From Modestobacter sp. (GTDB lineage: Bacteria; Actinomycetota; Actinomycetes; Mycobacteriales; Geodermatophilaceae): 5,009 nucleotides of DNA. The stretch's first letter is position 1. Each line of letters opens with the position of its first letter. Both the position numbers and the translations under genes were made by a program. The stretch lies in NCBI GenBank assembly GCA_025966175.1, contig JAOPVN010000190.1, positions 1 to 5,009 of the forward strand, read 5' to 3'. This document shows positions 1 through 4,985 of this stretch, piece after piece. A model generated the notes under the pieces. It saw nothing but the letters and a program-made list of their open reading frames with translations. It searched no databases and was not told where the DNA came from.

Positions 1-1992
1 CAAGGACGCCGCCAGGCCCAGCCGCACCGGGCCGGACTCGCAGTCGACGACGACGCCGGCGACCCCGGTGGACGCCAGCAGCCCGGCGGCCCGACGGGCC
101 TCGCCCAGGTGGTCACCACCGCGGGCACCGGTCGCCCGGCCGTCGGTGACGACGACGAGCAGCGGCCGGCGCTGCGGATCGCGGACCCGCTCCAGCCGCA
201 GCGTCTCGTGCGCCCGCAGCAGGCCGGGCGCGAGCGGGGTGCGCCCACCGGTGGGGAGGCTGGTCAGCCGGGCGGCCGCCGCCTCCACCGACCAGGTCGG
301 GGGAAGGGCCAGCTCGGCCTCCCCGCCGCGGAAGGTGATCAGCCCGACCTTGTCCCGCCGCTGGTAGGCGTCCATCAGCAGCGAGAGGACGGCGCCCTTC
401 ACCGCGGCCATCCGCGAGCGGGCGCCCATCGAGCCGCTGGCGTCGACGACGAAGAGCACGAGGTTGCCCTCGCGGCCCTCGAGCGTGGCCTGGCGGAGGT
501 CTTCCCGCTCGATCCGCAGCCCGGTGCCGCTGCGCCCGCGGGCCCGCTGGTGCGGTGCGGCCGCCAGCACCGTGTCGGCCAGGTGCAGCTTGGTGACGGC
601 GCCGTCCGGACGCCGGGAGCCCACCACCCGGCCGCGCTCGCTGCGGGCCCGGGACCGCCGGCCGGACGCGCCCGCGCCGATGCCGGGCACCTCCAGGCGC
701 TTGATCCGGAACGGGGCGTCCGGGGTGACAGCGGCCTTCTCCGGCGCCGGGGCGGCCTCGGCGTGCCCGCCGCCCTCACCCCGCGGCGCCGTCGTCGGCC
801 CCTGCCCGGTGCCGCCCCCCTCCGCTTTCGGCGCCGAAAGCGGGTCGCTGTCCTCCGCTTTCGGCGCCGAAAGCGGGTCGGTCTGCGGTTCGCCGCTGGA
901 GAGAGGCGGGGGGGCGTCGGGGGAGGGACCGCCGTCGGTGGGGGGCTCGTCGTCCGGGCCGCCGTCGTCCTCGGGACGGGCGTCGGACAGCGCCTGTTCC
1001 AGGGTCTCGTCGTCCAGCCCGGGGGCGTCGAACGGGTTGCGCCGGCGGCGGTGCGGGAGGGCCAGTCGGGCGGCCACCCGGACGTCGTCCTCGGTGACCT
1101 CCTCGCGGCCGCACCAGGCGGCGTGCGCGATCGCGGCGCGGGCGGTGACCAGGTCGGCCCGCAACCCGTCGACGTCGAACGCGGCGCAGACGCTGGTGAC
1201 CTGGCGCAGTGCTGCGTCGGAGAGGACGACGCGGGGCAGCCGCGCCCGGGCCTCGGCGATCCGCGCGGCCAGCCCGGCCTCCTCGGCGGCCCAGGCGGCG
1301 GTGAAGGCGGCCGGGTCGGCGTCGTAGGCGAAGCGGCGGCGGACGACCTCGGCGCGCAGGTCGGCGTCCCGCGGGGCGGCGACCTCGACGGTGAGCCCGA
1401 ACCGGTCGAGCAGCTGCGGGCGGAGCTCGCCCTCCTCGGGGTTCATCGTTCCGACCAGCAGGAACCGGGCCGCGTGCCGCACCGAGACGCCCTCGCGCTC
1501 GACGTAGGCGGTGCCCAGGGCGGCGGCGTCCAGCAGCAGGTCGACCAGGTGGTCGTGCAGCAGGTTGACCTCGTCGACGTAGAGCACGCCGCGGTTGGCC
1601 GCCGCGAGCAGCCCGGGCTCGAAGGACTTCACGCCCTCGGTGAGCGCCCGCTCCAGGTCCAGCGAGCCGACCAGTCGGTCCTCCGACGCGCCGACCGGCA
1701 GCTCGACCAGCCGGGCCGGGCGGGTGACCGACCGGTCGTCGACGGAGTGCGGCCCGTCCGGGCAGTCGGGGTCGGGGGCGGCGGGGTCGCAGGCGAAGCG
1801 GCAGCCGGCGACGACGGCGACGGGGGGCAGGACGGCGGACAGCGCCCGCACGGTCGTGGACTTCGCCGTCCCCTTCTCACCGCGCACGAGCACGCCGCCG
1901 ACGGCGGGGGAGACAGCGTTGAGCAGGAGGGCGAGCCGCATGTCGTCCATGCCGACGACGGCGCCGAAGGGATAGGTCACGGGGTAGACCAC
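1..1992 (-). CDS. Fused AAA+/VWA metallochelatase subunit (magnesium/cobalt chelatase ChlI-ChlD type), C-terminus cut by window edge
   Basis: This is the ATPase/adaptor subunit of a metal chelatase. In known relatives the AAA+ ring and VWA domain drive metal insertion by a large catalytic subunit. 664 codons are visible, with no stop before the edge. The AAA+ domain has Walker A GEKGTAKST at residues 38-46, three cysteines of the BchI-like insert (C64, C68, C77), Walker B VLYVDEVNLL at 136-145, and sensor/arginine-finger stretch GTMNPEEGELRPQLLDRF at 181-198. An acidic, proline-rich linker (about 345-430) follows. The VWA domain has a complete MIDAS: DASGS at 517-521, T585 and D617. Actinobacterial relatives are only slightly longer, so probably a few dozen residues are missing. 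The GTG at 1992 was chosen because GGAGAGG (2003-1997) precedes it by 4 bases; a second in-frame GTG lies at 1980. The upstream B12 riboswitch argues for cobalt insertion into hydrogenobyrinate diamide with CobN (inference), not chlorophyll synthesis. The linker carries two palindromic repeats. Confidence 0.95.
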   Translation of the reverse strand, partial: MVYPVTYPFGAVVGMDDMRLALLLNAVSPAVGGVLVRGEKGTAKSTTVRALSAVLPPVAVVAGCRFACDPAAPDPDCPDGPHSVDDRSVTRPARLVELPVGASEDRLVGSLDLERALTEGVKSFEPGLLAAANRGVLYVDEVNLLHDHLVDLLLDAAALGTAYVEREGVSVRHAARFLLVGTMNPEEGELRPQLLDRFGLTVEVAAPRDADLRAEVVRRRFAYDADPAAFTAAWAAEEAGLAARIAEARARLPRVVLSDAALRQVTSVCAAFDVDGLRADLVTARAAIAHAAWCGREEVTEDDVRVAARLALPHRRRRNPFDAPGLDDETLEQALSDARPEDDGGPDDEPPTDGGPSPDAPPPLSSGEPQTDPLSAPKAEDSDPLSAPKAEGGGTGQGPTTAPRGEGGGHAEAAPAPEKAAVTPDAPFRIKRLEVPGIGAGASGRRSRARSERGRVVGSRRPDGAVTKLHLADTVLAAAPHQRARGRSGTGLRIEREDLRQATLEGREGNLVLFVVDASGSMGARSRMAAVKGAVLSLLMDAYQRRDKVGLITFRGGEAELALPPTWSVEAAAARLTSLPTGGRTPLAPGLLRAHETLRLERVRDPQRRPLLVVVTDGRATGARGGDHLGEARRAAGLLASTGVAGVVVDCESGPVRLGLAASL
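819..880. repeat. Two tandem copies of a 29-nt repeat, each with a perfect 22-bp palindrome, inside the chelatase linker
   Basis: Two identical 29-nt copies lie at 819-847 and 852-880, a period of 33 bp or 11 codons. Each contains a perfect 22-bp palindrome (822-843 and 855-876) with core CTTTCGGCGCCGAAAG. On the chelatase strand they encode DPLSAPKAE, DS, DPLSAPKAE (residues 372-391), so the reading frame is kept. They fall in the low-complexity linker between the ATPase and VWA domains, where extra residues are likely tolerated. A- and T-containing CTTTC/GAAAG arms stand out in the surrounding G+C-only sequence. This looks like a dispersed palindromic (REP-like) element that has entered a gene. 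Whether other copies exist in the genome cannot be seen here. Confidence 0.85.
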
Positions 1993-1996
1993 TGGT

Positions 1997-2024
1997 CCTC
2001 TCCCCGGGTGTCCGCGCCCGGAGG
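1997..2024 (-). promoter_or_regulatory. Shine-Dalgarno of the chelatase gene and a hairpin that can sequester it (riboswitch expression platform)
   Basis: On the minus strand, CCTCCGGG (2024-2017) can pair with CCCGGGGAG (2008-2000) across an 8-nt loop. The inner seven positions pair, with one G-U. The 3' arm includes the GGAG of the Shine-Dalgarno sequence GGAGAGG (2003-1997), which sits 4 bases before the GTG start. No U-tract follows, so translational control fits better than termination. That B12 binding favours this hairpin is inference from known translational cobalamin riboswitches. Confidence 0.5.
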
Positions 2025-2029
2025 TGGCA

Positions 2030-2166
2030 GGAGGCGACGGCTGGAGTTCCTGGCTGTCCGGCTGCTCCTCGGGAGGCGCCGCCGGATCACAGTGGCGGGA
2101 CCGCGCCGGAATCTCACCGGGCTTCCTCCACTGCCGTCGCAGTTCCCGGTCTTTCCACCACGCCGC
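2030..2166 (-). ncRNA. Cobalamin (B12) riboswitch, leader of the chelatase gene
   Basis: Read on the minus strand, the leader has the conserved blocks of the adenosylcobalamin aptamer in the right order. First comes GGTGG near 2159, then a small hairpin CTGC-GACG-GCAG (2142-2131 region). Next is the core GGAAGCCCGGTGAGATTCCG (2126-2107), then CCCGCCACTGTGATC (2099-2085). A peripheral stem TCCGGC/GCCGGA (2086-2081 with 2062-2057) encloses an inner CTCC-CGA-GGAG stem. The B12 box AGCCAGGAACTCC starts at 2055. The outer ends are approximate. In this RNA family, binding of adenosylcobalamin lowers expression of B12 synthesis or uptake genes. Here it lies about 40 bases upstream of the chelatase start with a Shine-Dalgarno-blocking hairpin between, so high B12 should repress translation of the chelatase. 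The class is certain; the mechanism is inferred. Confidence 0.93.
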
Positions 2167-2190
2167 GCTGCGACGAGACAGCCCAGCTAC

Positions 2191-2219
2191 TTGCCAACTC
2201 GGAAAGTCACTGCTCGACT
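2191..2219 (+). promoter_or_regulatory. Possible promoter of the membrane protein/regulator pair (leaderless)
   Basis: TTGCCA (2191-2196) and TCGACT (2214-2219) are separated by 17 bp. The -35-like box is good and the -10-like box is weak. Transcription would start about 7 bp further on, at or next to the ATG at 2227, giving a leaderless mRNA. This agrees with the absence of any Shine-Dalgarno sequence before that ATG. Confidence 0.35.
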
Positions 2220-2235
2220 TTCCGTCATGGAAAGT
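2201..2235. promoter_or_regulatory. Operator-like cluster of three ACTTTCC/GGAAAGT half-sites over the start codon
   Basis: GGAAAGT at 2201-2207, ACTTTCC at 2217-2223 and GGAAAGT at 2229-2235 are three exact copies of one 7-bp half-site. The second and third form a perfect inverted repeat with a 5-bp spacer containing the start of the ATG at 2227. The first and second form another with a 9-bp spacer, extended by one base pair (CGGAAAGT/ACTTTCCG). The sites cover the putative -10 region and transcription start. The obvious candidate ligand is the winged-helix regulator encoded by the second gene of the unit; this is inference. Confidence 0.55.
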
Positions 2236-2592
2236 GACGGGACGACGACGGACCGGGACGCGGCAGCTGCCGATCTCGCGGCGTTGCGGTCCGACCGGGC
2301 ACAGCTCGCCGAACGGGCGATGCAGTGCTGGTGGTCCGACGTGGCCCTCGGCCTGCTCGTGTTCGGGCTCGTCGCCCAGTACTCGCTGGACAACGACGCG
2401 ATCTCGATCATCGCTTCGTTCGTCTTCATCGCCGCCTGCCTGGCGCTGGCGCAGGCCTACCGGCGGATCACGGGTTTCGCCGTGGGTGGGTTCCGCCGGG
2501 GTCGTACCCGCGGGGTGCTGGGGATCAGCATCGCGCTGGCCAGCAGGTGGTGGAGCCGGGTGTACATCGCCGAACTGCGCGAGGGGCTGTGA
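2227..2592 (+). CDS. Small membrane protein of unknown function (121 aa), co-transcribed with a winged-helix regulator
   Basis: I do not recognise the family. The 121-aa protein has a charged, alanine-rich N-terminal helix (residues 10-30) followed by a WW pair at 35-36. It has two probable membrane segments, about 38-53 (VALGLLVFGLVAQYSL) and 58-78. A basic stretch (79-95, including RRGRTRG) should lie in the cytoplasm. A third weakly hydrophobic, amphipathic segment (97-106) precedes a charged tail. The reading frame is open far upstream, so the start is a choice. ATG 2227 was taken because it lies within the operator-like palindrome at the right distance for a leaderless transcript, and earlier sequence in this frame has the composition of noncoding leader. 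It overlaps the next gene by 4 bp (GTGA), so the two are translationally coupled. Small membrane proteins paired with such regulators are common in actinobacteria, but their role is not established. Confidence 0.78.
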   Translation: MESDGTTTDRDAAAADLAALRSDRAQLAERAMQCWWSDVALGLLVFGLVAQYSLDNDAISIIASFVFIAACLALAQAYRRITGFAVGGFRRGRTRGVLGISIALASRWWSRVYIAELREGL

Positions 2593-2882
2593 CCGCCGTC
2601 CAGCCCCGCTTCGACGCCGTCGTCCACGCCCCACCGCGGCTGCAGATCTGCGGGTTGCTGGCGGCCGTCGACTCGATGGAGTTCGCCGCGGTCCGCGACT
2701 CCGTCGGGGTGAGCGACTCGGTGCTCTCCAAGCACGTCAAGCAGCTGGAAGCGGCCGGGTACGTGAAGGTCGGGAAGGCCACGATCGCCTCCCGGCAGCG
2801 GACCTCGCTGTCGTTGACCACGGCCGGCCGGGCGGCGTTCGCCGCGCACGTCGCCGAGCTGCGCCGGATCACCGGCGGCTGA
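2589..2882 (+). CDS. Winged-helix transcriptional regulator, MarR/ArsR-like (PF13601-type), 97 aa
   Basis: This is a compact single-domain DNA-binding protein. Helices are predicted at about 16-28 and 30-38. The helix-turn-helix is VSDSVLSKHVKQLEAAGYV (41-59), where SDSVLSKHVKQLE matches the 'lSkHLkkLeeaGyv' signature of winged-helix DNA-binding proteins of the PF13601 kind. The wing (60-76) has the expected basic and polar IASRQRTSLSLT, and a C-terminal helix TTAGRAAFAAHVAEL should form the dimer. About 100 aa is the usual family length, and no ligand domain or metal-binding cysteine cluster is seen. The GTG start overlaps the membrane protein's stop by 4 bp; GAGGGG just before it is very close to the start, so coupling is likely. 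It is the natural candidate for binding the half-site cluster at 2201-2235 and autoregulating the pair. The family is firm; the target is inferred. Confidence 0.88.
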   Translation: MTAVQPRFDAVVHAPPRLQICGLLAAVDSMEFAAVRDSVGVSDSVLSKHVKQLEAAGYVKVGKATIASRQRTSLSLTTAGRAAFAAHVAELRRITGG

Positions 2883-2886
2883 AGAA

Positions 2887-2935
2887 GGACCCTCCCCGAG
2901 CCCTTCGCACGCTCAGGGCACGCCAGGAGGGGGCC
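2887..2935 (+). terminator. Nested hairpin between the regulator and the AbrB-family gene, possible terminator
   Basis: GGACCCTCC (2887-2895) can pair with GGAGGGGGCC (2926-2935). Inside it GCCCT (2900-2904) pairs with AGGGC (2915-2919). The structure begins 5 bp after the regulator's stop codon. There is no T-tract, so it is not a canonical intrinsic terminator, but such hairpins are common at gene ends in high-GC actinobacteria. It suggests the next gene is transcribed separately. Confidence 0.35.
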
Positions 2936-2976
2936 GTTGGCGCAGGTGACGCCGGTCGCAGGGGCAGAGTGCCCCC

Positions 2977-4032
2977 GTGGACGACAGGCGACGGCGGCTG
3001 CTGGACTGGGCCGCCGTCCTGGCCGTCGGGATCGCCGCCGGCGTCGTCCTCACGCTGCTCGGTGTTCCGTCGGCGCCGCTGTTCGGCGGCCTGGTCGCCG
3101 GGCTCGGCCGCGCCCTGCTGGGGCGCACCCGGCTGACGCTGCCCCGCCCGGCCGGGATCGGTGCGCAGGCCGTCATCGGCGTCTCGATCGGCGCCCTGGT
3201 ACAGACCGACACGCTGCGCACCGTCGCCGAGCACTGGGTGTCGGTGCTGGCGGTCACGGTCGGGACCCTGCTGATCAGCCTGGTCGCCGGGCAGCTGATG
3301 CGCCTGCAGCGGGGGATCAGCCCGGTCACCGGGGCGTTCTCGATGATCGCCGGCGGCGCCTCCGGGATCACCGCGATGGCCCGTGACCTGGGCGCCGACG
3401 AGCAGGTGGTCGCCGTCGTGCAGTACCTGCGGGTGCTGCTCATCGTCGTCGCGATGCCGATCGTGGCGACGGCGGTCTACGGGGCGTCGGCCGGCAGCGG
3501 GACGGTCCCGGTCGACGACGGGCCCGGTTGGCCGGCCGGGCTGCTGTTCACCGCGGTCTGCGTCGTCGTCGGTGTCCTGCTCGGCCGGGTCACCCGGCTG
3601 CCGGTCGGTTCCCTGCTCGGACCGATGGCGGTGGCGGCGGCGCTGGATCTCACCGGGCTGTCCCAGGGCGCGGTCGTGCCGGACCTGGTGGAGGCCGCCG
3701 GATTCCTCGCCATCGGCCTGCAGGTGGGGCTGGGGTTCACCCGGGCGAGCCTGAAGCTGGTCGGTCGGGCGCTGCCCTCGGCCCTGGTGCTCATCGTCGG
3801 CTCCGTGGCGGCCTGCGCGGGGCTGGGCGTCGTCCTGTCCCACGCAGCCGGCGTGACGCTGCTCGACGGCTACCTGGCCACCACGCCGGGCGGGTTGTAC
3901 GCGGTGCTCGCGACGGCCACCGGCAGCGGCGCCGACGCGACCTTCGTGCTCGCCGTTCAGGTCCTCCGGTTGTTCGTGATGCTCTTCTCCGCCCCGTTGC
4001 TCGCCCGCTTCTTGCGTCCACGGTCGGGGTGA
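2977..4032 (+). CDS. AbrB-family integral membrane protein (PF05145, duplicated AbrB domain)
   Basis: A 351-aa polytopic membrane protein, normal length for the family that includes Escherichia coli AbrB. Members are annotated either as regulators of aidB or as putative transporters once misnamed ammonia monooxygenase; no substrate is established. About ten hydrophobic segments are visible (roughly 10-30, 33-48, 61-78, 87-108, 138-160, 176-196, 200-217, 228-246, 258-283 and 320-345). An internal duplication is clear. GVPSAPLFGGLVAG (29-42) corresponds to RLPVGSLLGPMAVA (187-200). AGGASGITAMARDLGAD with VVQYLRVLLIVV (125-158) corresponds to TTPGGLYAVLATATGSGAD with AVQVLRLFVMLF (302-337). The GTG at 2977 opens on a basic MDDRRRR leader just before the first membrane helix. 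Only a weak purine-rich stretch (AGGGGCAGAG) precedes it. Nothing in the neighbours indicates what it carries. Confidence 0.92.
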   Translation: MDDRRRRLLDWAAVLAVGIAAGVVLTLLGVPSAPLFGGLVAGLGRALLGRTRLTLPRPAGIGAQAVIGVSIGALVQTDTLRTVAEHWVSVLAVTVGTLLISLVAGQLMRLQRGISPVTGAFSMIAGGASGITAMARDLGADEQVVAVVQYLRVLLIVVAMPIVATAVYGASAGSGTVPVDDGPGWPAGLLFTAVCVVVGVLLGRVTRLPVGSLLGPMAVAAALDLTGLSQGAVVPDLVEAAGFLAIGLQVGLGFTRASLKLVGRALPSALVLIVGSVAACAGLGVVLSHAAGVTLLDGYLATTPGGLYAVLATATGSGADATFVLAVQVLRLFVMLFSAPLLARFLRPRSG

Positions 4033-4057
4033 GCGGACCGCTGCGCGCGCCTACTCT
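4029..4057 (+). promoter_or_regulatory. Possible promoter for the small VGGPLDG protein, overlapping the AbrB-family stop codon
   Basis: GTGAGC (4029-4034) and TACTCT (4052-4057) are 17 bp apart. TACTCT fits the actinobacterial TAnnnT -10 pattern. Initiation 7-8 bp downstream would fall on the GTG at 4065, giving a leaderless transcript. The -35-like box matches TTGACA in only three positions. Confidence 0.4.
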
Positions 4058-4064
4058 GGACCGG

Positions 4065-4349
4065 GTGCGCCAGTCGATGCAGGGAGGACCGCTGTCCGAG
4101 GACGCCGTGAGCTGCGCGGGCGACACCGACGCCGTGCTGCTGTTCGTCGGCGGCCCCCTGGACGGCCGGGTGGAGATCCGGGAGGCCCGGCACGGGGACC
4201 CGTTGCCGACGATCACCCACGTCCACCTGCACGGTGGGCCCAAGGTCGTGCACCGCTACGACCTGCAGTCGCTGACCGACTCCGCCGGGGTCTACCACCT
4301 CCGGCCGCGGGGTCCGCGCGACGACGACCCCGGCGGCTGCACCGGCTGA
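4065..4349 (+). CDS. Small hypothetical protein with FVGGPLDGR motif (94 aa)
   Basis: A short soluble protein with no membrane segment. A polar N-terminus (1-22) is followed by AVLLFVGGPLDGRVEI (24-39), a histidine-rich stretch THVHLHGG (47-54), then VVHRYDLQSL (57-66) and GVYHLRP (71-77). The order 'VGGPLDG ... HVH ... Y.L' resembles small uncharacterised actinobacterial and phage proteins that open with the same motif; no function is known to me. The start is uncertain. GTG 4065 fits a leaderless start from the TACTCT box, and ATG 4077 is an alternative. A strong GGGAGG (4082-4087) precedes only an in-frame CTG at 4092, with GTG 4107 too far away. It converges on the PemK-like gene with 6 bp between stop codons. 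Codon use matches its neighbours. Confidence 0.65.
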   Translation: MRQSMQGGPLSEDAVSCAGDTDAVLLFVGGPLDGRVEIREARHGDPLPTITHVHLHGGPKVVHRYDLQSLTDSAGVYHLRPRGPRDDDPGGCTG

Positions 4350-4365
4350 CCGCCGTCAGCGGCGG
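4350..4365. terminator. Short hairpin at the convergent gene ends, possible bidirectional terminator
   Basis: CCGCCG (4350-4355) and CGGCGG (4360-4365) form a perfect 6-bp stem with a TCAG loop. It lies immediately after the stop of the small protein and contains the stop codon of the opposing gene. No T-tract follows on either side, so termination is only a suggestion from position and symmetry. Confidence 0.3.
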
Positions 4366-4898
4366 CGGCGCACCTCGGCCGCGACCTCGTCGAAGCGGTC
4401 CCGGCCCAGGGTGGCGCCCTCCCGGCGGACGTCGGCCGGGTCGATCCGCAGCAGCCGGTCGACCCGCACCTCGCTCGGGCGGCCCTGCCGGTCCCACGAC
4501 CCGGTGCCCACGTCGACCCAGTGCCGTCCGTGCCGTGCCTCGTCGGCGGCGTCGAGGTCGTGGTCCTGGCTGCTCATCATCAGCGCCAGCAGCACGTCGC
4601 CGTCCCGGCCGACCACCAGGACGGGGCGGTCCTTGCCCCGGCCGTCGCCCTCCTCGAAGGGCACCCACGCCCACACGATCTCGCCGGGGTCCGGCCGGCC
4701 GTCGTCGAGCGGCCGGTACTCGAGCCGGACCGGGCCCGCGTGGTCGGTGACCGGGCTGCGGGGCGACGTCCGTACCGACGGCGGTGAGCTGGGCGCGGCG
4801 CGCCGTCCCCGAGAGGTTCGGGGCAGGTCGCGGCGGAGCTGACGGACCGCGACGTTCCCCAGCTGTCCGAGGACCCTGCGCCAGCCGGTGCTCACCAC
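4356..4898 (-). CDS. PemK/MazF-fold protein (type II toxin-like) with N-terminal extension
   Basis: PemK/MazF proteins are small SH3-like barrel endoribonucleases that cleave mRNA. The barrel is recognisable at about residues 64-178 of this 180-aa form. It has PDPGEIVWAWVPFEE (the 'PGdIvw' strand), GKDRPVLVVGRDG (the conserved RPvLVl strand), LLALMMSSQDHD (the position of the conserved Thr/Ser in MazF), then VDVGTGSWDRQGRPSEVRVDRLLRID. An extension of about 60 basic residues precedes the barrel; simple MazF toxins are about 110-120 aa. GTG 4898 was preferred because TACCGT (4911-4906) lies 7 bp upstream and would give a leaderless mRNA. GTG 4895 and GTG 4937 (193 aa) are alternatives, and none has a Shine-Dalgarno sequence. 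No antitoxin gene is seen downstream, and only 111 bp upstream is visible. Similar extended forms occur in actinobacteria without an obvious partner, so toxin activity is unproven. Confidence 0.85.
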   Translation of the reverse strand: MVSTGWRRVLGQLGNVAVRQLRRDLPRTSRGRRAAPSSPPSVRTSPRSPVTDHAGPVRLEYRPLDDGRPDPGEIVWAWVPFEEGDGRGKDRPVLVVGRDGDVLLALMMSSQDHDLDAADEARHGRHWVDVGTGSWDRQGRPSEVRVDRLLRIDPADVRREGATLGRDRFDEVAAEVRRRR

Positions 4899-4905
4899 CC
4901 ACCGG

Positions 4906-4911
4906 ACGGTA
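4906..4911 (-). promoter_or_regulatory. Possible -10 box of the PemK-like gene
   Basis: On the minus strand TACCGT fits TAnnnT and ends 7 bp before the GTG at 4898, the spacing expected for a leaderless start. No convincing -35 box is present 16-18 bp upstream. Confidence 0.3.
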
Positions 4912-4985
4912 GGGGATCGCTTCCCGGCGCGCCGCACGGCGACACGCCGCGCCGACGGACACGCGCGATGCGCACCCTCTACCCA

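Noticed and set aside
819..880. The two palindromic repeats as the start of a CRISPR array
   Set aside because: Only two copies exist, the gap between them is 4 bp instead of a spacer of about 30 bp, and the repeats are coding and in frame.
464..1327. Plus-strand 287-codon open frame
   Set aside because: Antisense to the AAA+/VWA linker region; the composition is Ser/Arg/Ala-rich with no domain, and the minus strand encodes clear conserved motifs.
1993..2040. A rho-independent terminator in the riboswitch leader
   Set aside because: The hairpin next to the start codon has no U-tract and overlaps the Shine-Dalgarno sequence, which fits translational control better.
109..2592. An 827-codon open frame on the plus strand across the left half of the window
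   Set aside because: It is the antisense shadow of the chelatase gene in the same codon register, then crosses the riboswitch leader. Its translation is low-complexity, rich in G, A and R. Only its last 121 codons form a real gene.
2024..3136. Plus-strand 370-codon open frame spanning the leader, membrane gene and regulator
   Set aside because: It is in a different frame from both real genes and crosses their stop/start junction and the operator; no recognisable domain.
2869..3843. Minus-strand 324-codon open frame opposite the AbrB-family gene
   Set aside because: The translation is dominated by Gln, Asp, Arg and Gly with no motif, typical of antisense frames in GC-rich DNA. The plus strand shows a duplicated membrane domain.
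4213..4962. Second minus-strand frame (249 codons) over the PemK-like region
   Set aside because: It overlaps the PemK-like gene in another frame and the end of the convergent gene, and its sequence is Arg/Pro/Gly-rich with no motif.
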